A stretch of 64,000 bases of DNA from Margaritifera margaritifera (taxonomy: Eukaryota; Mollusca; Bivalvia; Unionida; Margaritiferidae). Below the pieces are notes generated by a model, which ran no database searches, was not told the origin of the DNA, and worked only from the letters and a program-made list of their open reading frames with translations. Of the stretch, positions 11,905 to 23,330 are shown one piece after another. Position 1 is the first letter of the stretch. Every line of letters begins with the position of its first letter. Both the position numbers and the translations under genes were made by a program. Location: positions 310,001 to 374,000 of the forward strand of contig JAQPZY010001625.1 of the NCBI GenBank assembly GCA_029931535.1, read 5' to 3'.

Positions 11905-12143
11905 GGGGGCCCCGGTCTAAGGCGCTTGCCGTTACCGATCACTGCCATCTCACCTCTGTCCGCGTGGTTTCGAACCTTGGGCTCGGCCAATGTGATTATG
12001 TGAGAAAGCTTGCCGGTAGCTTCCCGTGGGTCGGTGGTTCTTCCCGGGATTGTCCCGGGTTCTTCCTCCATCAGATATACTGACCGCCATGTATAGCCTA
12101 TCATGTACTGAAAAATGGTGTTAACCCCATAAAACCAAACCAA
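11905..12143 (+). mobile_element. tRNA-derived SINE (family A), 5'-deleted A box
   Basis: A 239-bp SINE flanked by perfect 14-bp target duplications, ACCAATTGAGATTT at 11,891-11,904 and 12,144-12,157. It matches the copy at 49,642-49,893, but about 11 bases of the A-box region are missing near 11,914. The B-box region reads GTGGTTTCGAACC. The body includes CTCGGCCAATGTG and a CCCGGG hairpin. The tail is AAAAATGGTGTTAACCCC followed by AACC repeats. With a damaged promoter it should be unable to transcribe itself. Confidence 0.9.
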
Positions 12144-12365
12144 ACCAATTGAGATTTACAGCATCAAAGTGAATAAAGAAGTATATCTTGTCTATGTATA
12201 ATACCAAGTGGTTCTTTATTTTTATTTTTGCTTAAACAATAATACATTGCCTTACGGACACGTAAGTTCTGTATCTACGGTACGCTTTGCTCACAGCACG
12301 ACTATATAGACAAAGTGATACTCAAATCTCATTGCTTTTTTGTCTTTTGGTAAATAACATCTGGT

Positions 12366-12605
12366 ATGAGGCTGCTATGTTAATAATTGCCGCCCTAGTG
12401 ATATAGTCATAAAAGAGAGCAATTCCATTTTAATATGTGCCATTAATTGACTATGAAGTAATTGTATCGTACTGAAGACAATCTTGTGTGAGGCTGCTAT
12501 GTCAATAATTGCCGCCCTAGTGATATAGTCATAAAAGAGAGCAATTCCATTTTAATATGTGCCATTAATTGACTCTGAAGTAATCGTATCGTACTGAAGA
12601 GAAAT
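12366..12605. repeat. Tandem duplication, 121-bp unit
   Basis: Two nearly identical units starting at GAGGCTGCTATG (12,369 and 12,490), separated by 121 bp. Fewer than ten differences were noticed. No coding content. Confidence 0.9.
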
Positions 12606-12966
12606 GTCTTGCAGATCGTTGTCTTGGTTATCATCTTCTTTCACTCAATAGGCTTTTGCAAGTGTTATGTTAACTCTGAAAATCCGTGGAAGAGAACAAG
12701 ATACAGTGGGCAATGATCTATTAGAATCTAAATATCGAATGTTATTCCAAACCTTTAGCAAACACTTTAAATTGGATAGCTTATTTGCCAGCATCTTTAA
12801 CATTTACATCGAATGACACAAAGAAAGTTTCTCGTACAATTAGTATATCTGGGCATAGCTTTGGAATGGTTATCTGTAATGTTTGTTCAGGTTTATTGTT
12901 GTTTGTAGTATGCGTGATGCAATGCTGTGTTGGATTCAGGTATTTAATTCCTTTTCTCCTGCTTGT

Positions 12967-13196
12967 GAGGCGTTATGTATTTAATGTATTGTGAGGCCCT
13001 ATGTGTTTACTGTATTGTGAGGCCCTATGTGTTTAATGTATTGTGAGGCGTTATGTATTTAATGTATTGTGAGGCCCTATGTGTTTAATGTATTGTAAGG
13101 CCCTATGTGTTTAATGTATTGTGAGAAGTTATGTATTTAATGTATTGTGATGCCCTATGTGTTTACTGTATTGTGAGGCCCTATGTGTTTACTGTA
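12967..13196. repeat. 26-bp minisatellite, about 8.8 units
   Basis: Units of the form GAGGCCCTATGTGTTTAATG plus TATTGT alternate with a GAGGCGTTATGTATTTAATG variant. The variant order (about every third unit) suggests a higher-order expansion. Confidence 0.95.
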
Positions 13197-13613
13197 CACT
13201 GTCATTTATCTGGTTATCCTTATGATCAAACATTACCTACATCAACCTGTAAGTAACATATGTTCTGCTCCGGGTTTTTGGAGCACAATTGGATGTGGGC
13301 GGGGCACAGGGAAAAGTTGTTTTCTAAACACCTCTAACTATGTAGAGAAAGTTAACATATATTTACGTGTTCTTCTACTACTTGGATTTACATTTAGTTT
13401 ATTACTATTAGAAAAACTGTGTTGTCTGAAGCAGACAGCTGATGAAACTGATTGTGCTGGGGAAATGTTCTTGAAATAGCACAAAGTACACTTACGTTGC
13501 CTGTCCTTCAAATACAGAATAGAATTTTCAAAGTGTTGGCATTACTGTTTTCTGAAAGTGCAATTATTAAATTTAAAAATATTTAAAAAAATTGAAAAAT
13601 TATATCGGCTTTT

Positions 13614-13940
13614 AGGTCCTTCTTTGATTTTTAATCCAGATTGTAGTTTACATCCTGGCTGAATAGGTCCTTCTTTGATTTTCAATCCAGATTGTAGTTT
13701 ACATCCTGGCTGAATAGGTCCTTCTTTGATTTTCATTCCAGATTGCAGTTTACATCCTGGCTGAATAGGTCCTTCTTTTGATTTTCAATCCAGATTGTAG
13801 TTTACATCCTGGCTGAATAGGTCCTTCTTTGATTTTCAATCCAGATTGTAGTTTACATCCTGGCTGAATAGGTCCTTCTTTGATTTTCAATCCAGATTGT
13901 AGCTTACATCCTTGCTGAATAGGTCCTTTTTTGATTTTCC
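13614..13940. repeat. 51-bp minisatellite, about 6.4 units
   Basis: The units start AGGTCCTTCTTTGATTTT and end CATCCTGGCTGAAT. The period is 51 bp except for one unit with an extra T near 13,777. Because 51 is a multiple of three, the minus strand stays open across the first units (13,542-13,736) and reads a 17-residue repeat beginning KIKEGPIQPG. That open frame is most simply a by-product of the repeat. Confidence 0.93.
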
Positions 13941-14019
13941 ATCTAAATGTTTAAACATTGTTCTCTTCCAGATAGTTTATCCGTGATTCTTTTATTGGTT
14001 GTTTACAATTATTCAAATA

Positions 14020-16455
14020 CAAAAATCAAGGTAAGTGCTAGAAAAAGTTTTAAAGCTTCATTATACAAGTTTACACTAAATGTGTATAATTCAGAATTTC
14101 TATATGCGAGTCATTTAGCTTTTGTATAGTTCAATCCATAATTGATAACTAATGTATGGGGTATAGCTTCAGATTTAACAATGTCCAACAACTCTTTCAT
14201 TCTTTAGTATTCATTAGTAGCTCCAAATTGGATTGTTGGATTCTATTTAACAATTGAAAATTCATCTTCTTGCCTCAGATTTAGTTCGATTCCATTGGGA
14301 TATGCCTGAACTTGGGATTCCATTGGGATATGCCTGAACCTGGGAAAATGCTAAAATCATAAAGAAATATACATCTCGGCATTAGTTTTGGATTTTATAT
14401 CAAACTAATTGTTTCAATTATCGACTTCCTTTTTAAATTCACCCATACTAGATTCAAAAGCAAAACTATTTAAGCCCAGTCTGGTGTTTAATTCAGTTTT
14501 GAATGTCTCTATGTTTTCGTTTATTTCGATTTTAACTCTATTAATAATGCCACGTAATGCAATAGTGTTTTAATCTATGTCAGTTTCAGTTGCATCTACT
14601 TCCGTTGTCAACTCTTGTTCTTCATCAGTTCAGTTTTTTTTTCCTTCATACGCTTCATCTTTTTGCTTGTTTTGTCAATACTACCTTGTACCACACCAAT
14701 ATTACTAACCAGTTCTCGATAACATTTTTTTCGTCTCAGTCTTTGATTGTCCAACCTCAGCATATAACTTGTTGTGAAGCTCTTGAAGGTAACATATCAT
14801 TTTGCTTGTTGCATACAAATCTGAAATAAATAAATTATAAGTCGTTGTTTTCATTGATCTTTCAATGTTGTTATTTCAATTTATCATGTTTTGCTCTCTT
14901 TTATCAAATTGCTTATCTCAGTTAAATCATTTTTCTTTTCCAACTCTGACAGGTTATTCGTGTTGACAGGTATCTTGTTATTCAGGTCAGTAATTTTTGC
15001 ATAAAAATCATTCAGTAACTTTTTAAACTCCTAATCGTTTAACTTGATTTCATTATTCAAATTAAAATGTAACTGTTATAGTCGAGATTGTACAGTGCCA
15101 TAGTCTTCCGGAGATTTTTTTAAAAACAAAATCTTCTCCGTGACGGTTTCTAATGGATATATTTCATTGTGTATCGTCTGTTCAACTTGTTGTAACATTG
15201 TTGTATGTTTGTTATTTCATTTACTCTTTTTCTTACTGTTTGCAATGTTTGAACAACATTAAAAAATATGTGTAATCGTTTTTTTCAAAAAGAAGTCCTA
15301 TGAATTGTATATCATTTTTCTGTTCTCATCAATCTGTTTTGCAGTTCCAAGATATATTTTAGTTCTTTCAGTACCACTTTGTTAATAGCTGCTAATTCAT
15401 TGTCTACCTTTTTCTCCATGTCTCAATATCTTCCAAATTATTATCCTGAAAAATCATACTCATTTGAATATGAACTTGTATTTGAGCAAACTGTTTAGCA
15501 GCACGATCAGTTACATTTATCTCTTTAGGTTAGGTCACTGTTAATTGTTTGATGTAGTTACTGTTTCCGGTTTTGTCTCACTATATAGAAGTAAGCCATA
15601 CTCACAATATCCTCTTAAAGATATGATGTCACGATGGGCTCTATCATTTCCATCATCGTGCCAACACTGTTTATTGTATAGGAAAAAACACATGCTATAG
15701 GTGGAAATCTCTTACTGTTCCACCTTCTTTCATACGTATATTAAATCTGTATACGGTGCCTCTTTGTATGTGTTTGTAATGATCACAGTCTCCATGAGAA
15801 TATAGCAGGTAAGGACTCTATCAAAGTACAACAGTTACAAGTGAAATAGTTTCCTGTGTTATTGATTTTGGGAAGATAAATGTATACATTGTGAGGTTTC
15901 AAAAATCTACAGACATTATCACATTCAGTAGATGACAGTAAACTTATATAGCTACAAAATCCTCACAAATCAACTTTTTATTTGGTGATTTACACGGCGT
16001 AATGTTTAGTTAGTTTGGTTTCAACTTTTGAGCTGTGTCGTACACCTTCAAGGTTTATAGCTTCTTCATTATCATGATTAGCAGTCATTCCTTCTTTGAC
16101 TTTTTTCATGTTTATCTCAAGGTCGAAAAAAAAAACCCCATCGAAATAAGAAGTCCTGGATTCATTCTTGTCATTTGTATAGGAGATTCTTTTGGTTTTG
16201 AGTTCATCGGAAATAGTGTAATACCCATTAAAAAGGACTATATTGAATAAAGGTCGTTTACTGCCTCCTCTCCAATTTTCCTCATATGATGTATATTACA
16301 AGTATGAGGTTATTTGATTTCATTTTTGACATAAATTTTTTGTTCACGTGCTGGTTGCTATTGACGCCATGTGTTAAGAAAATATCGAAGAAGATACGCA
16401 ATTTTTTCATCTTTACCGTGTATATCTGGTTGATAGGGTCTATGCATAAATTATT
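14020..16455 (-). pseudogene. Decayed coding region of unknown family, partly coiled coil
   Basis: Reading the minus strand from about 16,455 down to 14,020, long protein-like stretches follow one another across frameshifts and single stops. Near 16,230-16,020 is a charged segment (KTKRISYTNDKNES). Near 15,930-15,600 there is a Cys- and His-bearing part (FTCNCC; GDCDHYKH). Below about 15,540 the sequence is rich in Lys, Glu, Asn, Ile and Leu and looks coiled-coil (AAINKVVLKELKYIL; FYAKITDLNNKI; SIDKTSKKMKRMKE). I do not recognise the family. It could be a dead host gene or a transposon ORF. The stop and frameshift pattern argues it no longer encodes a protein. Confidence 0.4.
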
Positions 16456-16996
16456 CACTAAATTGAAAATGATATTATGTATTTTATTATTTTCTGGTAT
16501 AAACTTGCATAAAAGTGAGTTTTAATTTGTGCAAATATGATCCAAAATAAACCCTAATAACTCAGGATTAATAAATCTAACTTACAAGTCAACATTAAAC
16601 CAGTTTAAGTTCCATCGCAAAAACGAGACAGCCACTGATAAAATCAAAAACTGTGTCTGTTTGAAATATTGTTTAATATTGTTGGCTGATATGATTGATA
16701 ATGAGGCATTTCTATTGTTTGTTTAAATTAGTATAAAAAAACATGATATAAAGAAAATACAAAGTTTAAAGATTTAAATTACTCATTCCATAACTTTGAT
16801 TGTTTGTCTTGTGACGCAATCGCAGAAAACTAAATTAGCTTTAAATGTTCATTCAAATAGCATGCCACTCTATAATCAGCTTGAAAATCTGGCCATTTCA
16901 TCATAAAAAACTGCTTTCATAATTCATCCTTTATTGTGCGATTCTTCATTTTTGCACCAGTCATTACATTTAAATATGTTCTGAAATTATTGTTTT

Positions 16997-16998
<2 letters not shown>

Positions 16999-17027
<29 letters not shown>

Positions 17028-17028
17028 C
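16999..17028. repeat. (AAT)n microsatellite
   Basis: About ten AAT trinucleotides. Confidence 0.95.
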
Positions 17029-17384
17029 TAGATGCTTTTAATCACGATATCTAGACTGCAAAACTTCTTATTTTCTTCTTCGTTTCCATCTTATATTTGA
17101 AAAGCAGGTGTGTGAAATGTAATAAATCGGATGTGTAAAATGCAATATATCACGTGTGCAACATGCAATAAATCATCAACTTACCTTCTCTGTTGTTTTC
17201 TAATCTGATTGGAAACTGGACCTGGGCCAATAAAGCGTAGTGCAAGAAATTGCATACAAATTAGTAATTAGTGGCAAGATACTTTTTCCTATACTTTTCT
17301 ATGTAATGATCCTTAATATATGTTAATGATAATGCAATTTTAGTGTCTCCTCTGGAGTACATGCCATTTATTCTAGCAGAAATG

Positions 17385-17877
17385 GAGCCTGGTCATTTGC
17401 TTTTCATAATTCTTTTATAAGCAGGATCAAAACCACGTTTGACAAGAAATTTATTAATTGCATCTTTACAAGTGAGGGATCAATGTTACCTACAAAGAAT
17501 GTTTTGGTTCGAATTCTGAATGCTACAATGAAACCATTATTATCATTATCAGCTAATTCAAAATCATTACAATCCTTATCACCATCTTCGTTCTGCATAT
17601 CCTGGCGCTTTTCGACCTTGTGACTTGAAGAAATTGTGATTCTTACAGGAATACTTGAGCAACCATGAACATTATTGCTACACAAACAATGTGTGGCAAA
17701 ATTGGGCACATTTCTAACTGAATCTTTGACAGCATTGTTAGAAGCTCGACTTGGGGATATATCTCCCTTGGGATCTATTTCTATAACATGATGATTTGTC
17801 TTATTGTTGCACTGGTCAGTGAGTGCTTGGCTGTAAGTCTTTGAGGATATGTTCTTCCAATATTTTGTATTGTTCAC
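17385..17877 (-). pseudogene. Possible transposon ORF1-like fragment
   Basis: A 157-codon minus-strand open frame (17,404-17,877) of hydrophilic sequence ending in RIRTKTFFVGNIDPSL. A one-base shift near 17,440 then gives FLVKRGFDPAYKR. A KTFFVGN-type strand followed by a short helix recalls small RNA-binding-like domains found in retrotransposon ORF1 proteins, but the resemblance is weak. No RT or endonuclease was found next to it. A 33-base motif just downstream (17,335-17,367) recurs at 22,011-22,043, suggesting shared repeat ancestry. Unknown function, probably dead. Confidence 0.3.
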
Positions 17878-19086
17878 ATTTTAATCATGCTTAGATGCAA
17901 TAGTAACTGAAGTTTGCGACCCTTTTGACGTACTAGATCGTATAGTCGAAGTTGCACTACCATTAGCTATACCACTGGCCACTAGAAAATGCAGAAGTTA
18001 TACCGTATTCTATGAGAATAATATGACTGTGCTTTAATTAGATTGTTTCATATCTGTTGCTAACCTTGTACATACTGTTGTGATGACCTTTTTGTCTAAA
18101 ATAAAGACTTGTACTTACTTTATTTTACTGGCCCCTAATGTCAAAATCATAATATATAGATATTTACTTAGGTATTAACTTGGTCAGCGATACACACCTA
18201 TACGAATGTCGTGGTTCTGAGCGCAGATGCATCTCATCAAATATACGAGTAAAAGTACCTTACATAGGAAGCAGTTCTTAGGCTGTATGATATACATTAA
18301 AACGATGTTCGATTATGAAAGCTAAGGAGCAAGAGATGTTCAACGATATACATGAAGATATTTATACGTTTACGGACATGAAGGAAACCCAATATTTATA
18401 ATTTGGATGTGTACAAACACAAATTTGGAAGCTGGTTCCATGCACGGATGCAAGAATGCAAGCGGTACTACATAACAGAGTTCGAGCAATCTTTGATTTA
18501 TATGAAGCAGCATGACATTAAAGAGCTGCATGCTATTCGTTCATTGATACTGCACATACAATTTAAAATATTTTAGATTTTAGTAACGATATTGACTATA
18601 GCAATATAATGTATTTACTTCTTTTGGTTCCCGGTGAGGATGTTATGATCGATGGTGTAAATGCCTGTATTCCACATGTTATTATCACAAGATTAAAAAA
18701 AAGGAATGTGAATTTTTATGGGGCTACTAAGATCTTTCTACTTTGTAATTTCTTCATATATCTGGATGCCAAACGTACCTATAAATTGTGCAAATATTCT
18801 GGAAGCAGAGGTGTTGGTTCCTGGCGAGGATAGTATTAGGAAGCCTGCAATACCAAATAGACTTACATCCATTGTTACATGGAATCGTATGTAGGATGTC
18901 AGTTTATATCTATAGTAATCGAGGATTCCAAAAGAGAAATCGTACCCACCAATTCCACCTTAATTTTGTGCAAACAAATATACTCTCTAAGGCGCGGTAG
19001 CTCGTGCGATTATTTAATTCCTAGCATGGATGCATTTAAATGAGAGGAGAGAAAGGCGTATTCTAGGGGTCTGTTGTATTCACCGT

Positions 19087-19089
<3 letters not shown>

Positions 19090-19159
<70 letters not shown>

Positions 19160-19171
19160 TGTGTGTGTGTA
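19090..19171. repeat. (GA)n(GT)n microsatellite
   Basis: About 68 bp of GA followed by about 14 bp of GT. The open frames across it are artefacts. Confidence 0.97.
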
Positions 19172-20109
19172 CATAAAGACATTCAGGGTCACTGTTGATT
19201 TAATATTAGAGCAGTCATCCCTTTTTCTTCTTGTAAAAGAAGTCAATTATACGTAGTGGTTCTATTATAAAGTCATGACAATACATGTATAAGAGTGTTT
19301 CTCCTAGTTGTTATGTTGGTATCCTTGTATATAATGCTTTGAAGACATTTTTGTCTTAAATAAAGAATTTTAGCTTAGTTTTCTTTACTGGCTCCTAAAT
19401 TCCAAATCATAAAGTAAAGAAATTACCTTTCGCAATTACATCGGGAGTGATACATAATTATACGAATTTCGTAGTTCAAAGCGCGGATGCATGTCTTGAA
19501 ACAATCACGGTAACCAGGTCTTGTGCGGTATAATACAAAATAAAGATGTTGAATGAGGATACCTAAAGAGCAAAAGAAGCTAAACGATCTACATGAAGAT
19601 ATTTTTTACGTCTACGGACATGAATGAAACCCAATATTTCTTACAAGAGTGTTTGCAAACACGAATCTACAAGTTGGTGGAAAGATGATATTTTAACTTC
19701 TTATGGATCGCAGCTCGAATGTTGAGAGCGATGATGTAAACGACCGTTTATCACTCGTTTTCGGCAGGAAATTAAAAGAGGCACGAATTTGTTTAGGACT
19801 ATAAATTTCTTTCCACGTTCTAACTTGTTCTCGCACATGTATGTGAGAGGGATCTATACATTTTTTAAAATATTCTACAAATAGAGGTTTTGGTCCCATC
19901 CGCGGATGTTGTGGGGTAGAGCTGTAACATCATCTATCCTTACGTGCAGGTATGAGTAGAAAATCAGTTTTTGTATACAAATGAAAATTTAACATGAACA
20001 ATGATAGCTCCCAATTCAAGTTTAATTTTGTGCAAACAAATTTACTCTGTAAGAGTGAGAAACGATTGTAATGATTTTGTCTCGCTGCGCTGATGTCTCG
20101 TAATGAGAG

Positions 20110-20110
<1 letters not shown>

Positions 20111-20155
<45 letters not shown>
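20111..20155. repeat. (CA)n microsatellite
   Basis: 45 bp of pure alternating AC. Confidence 0.97.
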
Positions 20156-20158
<3 letters not shown>

Positions 20159-20229
20159 TTTTCATATAACTGCCTTCGCTTTAGCCGTGAGAAGACAAAA
20201 ATGTCTTTAAATCCTGATCCTCTGTGCAC

Positions 20230-21060
20230 AAAGAAAACTTTAATATTACTCTTTACTTAGTGAGACAGAGGTAACACATTTATTAGTTGTTTTTTGCATG
20301 TTCTTAATTGTTACAACTCCGCAATAATTGACAGTAAAGGGATATAACAATGGAATTGTTCTATTAAATATTTATATTATATTTATGCAAAATAATACTG
20401 TCATAATATTATTATGCATATCTCAATAATATAATTATTTTGTTAAATAACTCGTTAATGACCGTTTATTACCAATTGTCGACATATATATCGTTGTGAC
20501 AACGCGAAATAAAGGGACACAACTAATGGTGCGTATGTACCTATTTTACATTCAAACAACATTACAACACGCTTTTTTAAATTTTAATTACAATATTGTC
20601 AAAATAAGGTAATATAATATAATATATACAACTATGTAAAATTAAAACAACTTTGAGGTGTATAGAAGAACCCGGTTCCTAGCGTGGATCTTAGCGTTGG
20701 TTCTCGCTACGGACTTCCGGTTCATGTTACGGATGTGCACTGCATAACGCGCTTGAAACCTACCTTTACAGTAGGGTCCCTCATTTGTTTTTATTTATTT
20801 ATTTTTATATTAATGGCATATTTTTGTTGGATTATTTATGAACAGCAAATACTGTACACAATAGCTGAATCCTCTGAAAATACTACTGATTATAGATCAA
20901 CTTCTGTATGTTGTGCATTATGATTGTCATAGGACCTTATGGATATTTTAAAAGAAACCATTCCTTGTGATTTAAAATGTTTAATTTTGAGATGTAAATG
21001 GTTTTAGAAGTGACCATTGTTTCTATAAATGTAATGTGCATTGTTTGAAAATGGGATCAT
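20230..21060. other. No recognisable feature
   Basis: AT-rich sequence with no motif, gene or repeat that I can support. Confidence 0.5.
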
Positions 21061-21068
21061 AATTACTG

Positions 21069-21272
21069 TATATACTAACTTATAAGTGGAGTCCAACTGC
21101 AAAGACCGAAATCTGCTATCACATAATGTACTTGCAGATCTGGGTCTATGCAGTTTGTTAGGAGTAATCAGTAGAACAAACAACATGGACCCTTATATCC
21201 CGGTGCATTATGCGATGGCAGATCAGGGTCTATGTTGTTTGGAGTTGAACTCCACTTATAAGTTAGTATATA
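21069..21272. mobile_element. 204-bp palindromic MITE-like element
   Basis: The two ends are inverted copies: TATATACTAACTTATAAGTG at the left and CACTTATAAGTTAGTATATA at the right. The complementarity continues inward (CCGAAATCTGCTATCACATA against TGCGATGGCAGATCAGGG), so nearly the whole segment folds into one imperfect hairpin with arms of about 85-100 bases. TA at both ends could be a target duplication. It fits a foldback MITE. A hairpin RNA precursor is an alternative. Confidence 0.75.
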
Positions 21273-21482
21273 TGGTGCTCGGTTGTTTGAATTATAACAT
21301 AAGACTAAAACAGTTAATCTGCAAATAATTGCAAGCTGTTCGGTAATTTAAATACTGTACACTCCTGATCCAAAAATATTTAAAAAAAACATTTGCTTTT
21401 TGTAGTGAATGCAGCAAGAATTCAGCTACTTCAGTGTGTTTTACAAATCACTAGACAATACGCTTGAGCATAAAATAAAAGA

Positions 21483-21597
21483 ATATTTGCTTGCTCTGAG
21501 TGAATAACGGATTTATTTCATTTCGTGGTTGAAAAACTGAAGTATTTTCACCCACTCGATGAAATTTATCCGTTATTTACTCGTTTCAAGCAAATAT
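21483..21597. repeat. 115-bp imperfect hairpin
   Basis: ATATTTGCTTG at the left pairs with CAAGCAAATAT at the right, and GAATAACGGATTTATTTCAT with its imperfect complement near 21,558-21,576. The arms are about 50 bases with a small loop near 21,535-21,550. Unrelated in sequence to the neighbouring 204-bp palindrome. MITE remnant or hairpin RNA. Confidence 0.65.
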
Positions 21598-22203
21598 CCT
21601 CTCTTTAGTGCCTGATGCATGTACATGTATCATATTCCAGGAGCACCCCAAAGTAATGAAATATGAATGTGATCACTTAATCAGACAAAATAAACCACAG
21701 TCGCTCCTTTGGGTATGGTATAGAGGTGTGTCCACATTTTTACTTTGTGAATCTATTATGAACAGCCTGACTTGAACCAAGTGACAAAAATGTTGACGCA
21801 AGCACTGCCATGAAAATTGTATATTTACAATTGTGCATGTCCTAGCCATCCTTGATACAGTTTCTTTTTCTATATGAGGGATAAAAAGCAAAATGGGCTA
21901 AGCTGAAAACAGAAAGGAGGACTGATACCAATTTTTACACCATCACTCCCAAAACAACTGACTTTCAACTTTTTTTTGGGACTCTTTTCATTTGGGTTTT
22001 TGACAGAATGCAATTTTAGTGTCGCATCTGGAGTACATGCCAGACTAGCTGGTAACACTCTTCTAATGGCATTGCTTTTGTTAACATATGCATCAACATT
22101 AAGTTTTTGCATTTAGCTCCCTTTCTCTACCACTCTTAAATGTGTAGTCATGAATTCAAAGTTGATGGGTGTATACACCATGGAGGTACTGCTCCTTACA
22201 GGC

Positions 22204-22233
22204 AAAAGTAGGTCATTGTGACCTACTTTTTGC
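22204..22233. promoter_or_regulatory. Perfect AGGTCA-N3-TGACCT palindrome
   Basis: AGGTCATTGTGACCT at 22,210-22,224 is a perfect inverted repeat with three-base spacing, the classical layout of an estrogen-type nuclear-receptor site. It sits inside a slightly longer palindrome (GCAAAA...TTTTTGC). There is no gene close by, so function is doubtful. Confidence 0.25.
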
Positions 22234-22539
22234 GCTCCACTGACTTTGCTGGGTATTTGGAATATGCCTCAGCAGAGCAGGTCAGACAGCATTCTGTGGA
22301 GGACTACATTATCAGTATAAAGTAGATCACTTTTATGTAAATTCACATTTCACTATATTGTAGCAGATCTAGGTAATGTGTATCACGTGATCCATATTTC
22401 ATGATTCTGTTTTGGCAACTAAGATCTGCTTCCATAATTTTTTAAATTAGTTTCCCTTTCTTCTTGAAATGATAAATTTATAATTGTTAATACGAATACA
22501 GTGTAAGGACAGCACTCACTCTAAGGCCCTTCATTTTAA

Positions 22540-23330
22540 CAAAGTTCCTGTTATAAGGTGGATATAGTCATGGACTCCATTTCATAAGTGATAGTAACAT
22601 TATATTTATAATGTACTTCATTATAAGGCAATCTCACTATGTACTATATGGCTTCCATGGACAGGATTATAATGAGTTAGTACTGTATCATGTACTTCAT
22701 TATAAAGTGGTCTCACTATAGAGCAGTATACTTTGGCTTCCAGTGACTGTTATAATGAGGTATTACTGTATCATATACTTCATTATAAGGTGGTCTCACT
22801 ATAAGGTGGTATACTCTGACTCCCATGGACAGCATTATAACAATGTAGTACTGTATTATGTACTTCATTATAAGGTGGTCTCTCTATAAAGTAGTATACT
22901 CTGGCTGTCATGGAGAGTGTTATAATGAGGGAGTACTATTTCATTATAAGGTGTCTCGCTATTAGGTGGTATACTGTATGACTCCCATGGACAGCATTAT
23001 AACGATGTAGTCCTGTATCATGTACTTCATTATAATATGGTCTCACTATGAGGCAGTATACTCTGGCTTCTGATGATAGTATTATAATGAGGTAATTCTG
23101 TATTATGTACTTAATTATAAGGTGGTCTCTCTATAAGGTAGTATACTCTGGCTCTCATAGAGAGTGTTATAATGAGGGAGTATTGCTTACTATTTCGTTA
23201 TACGATGGTCTCACTATAAGATGGTATGCTCTATGGCTTCCAATGACAGTGTTATAATGAGGCAGTACTGTATCATGTGCTTCATTATAAAGTGGTGTCA
23301 CTATAAGGTTGTATACTCATGGCTCAAGAA
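22540..23330. repeat. ~85-bp tandem array, about nine units
   Basis: The units begin TGTACTTCATTATAAGGTGG, continue TCTCACTATAAGGTGGTATA and include TCCATGGACAGCATTATAA and GTACTGTAT. Two kinds of unit alternate (ACTCCCATGGACAGCATT against CTCATAGAGAGTGTT), hinting at a dimeric higher-order repeat. No coding potential. Confidence 0.9.

Larger units (their letters stand above)
18063..20155 (+). repeat. Divergent tandem duplication, ~1.1-1.25-kb unit
   Basis: Unit 1 (18,063 to about 19,170) and unit 2 (19,313 to about 20,155) share, in order, a segment with AATAAAGA and TTTACTGGC; a segment with CGAAT..CGTGGTTC and GCGCAGATGCAT or its variant; GGACATGAA with AAACCCAATATTT; AAATATTCT with a GGTTCC or GGTCCC stretch; and TTTTGTGCAAACAAAT. 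Each unit ends at a dinucleotide microsatellite. The units are heavily diverged. No coding sequence was seen. They could be old transposon remnants. Confidence 0.7.

Noticed and set aside
19010..19256. Open frames of 60-78 codons across the (GA)n run
   Set aside because: They arise from the microsatellite, which is open in several frames on both strands.
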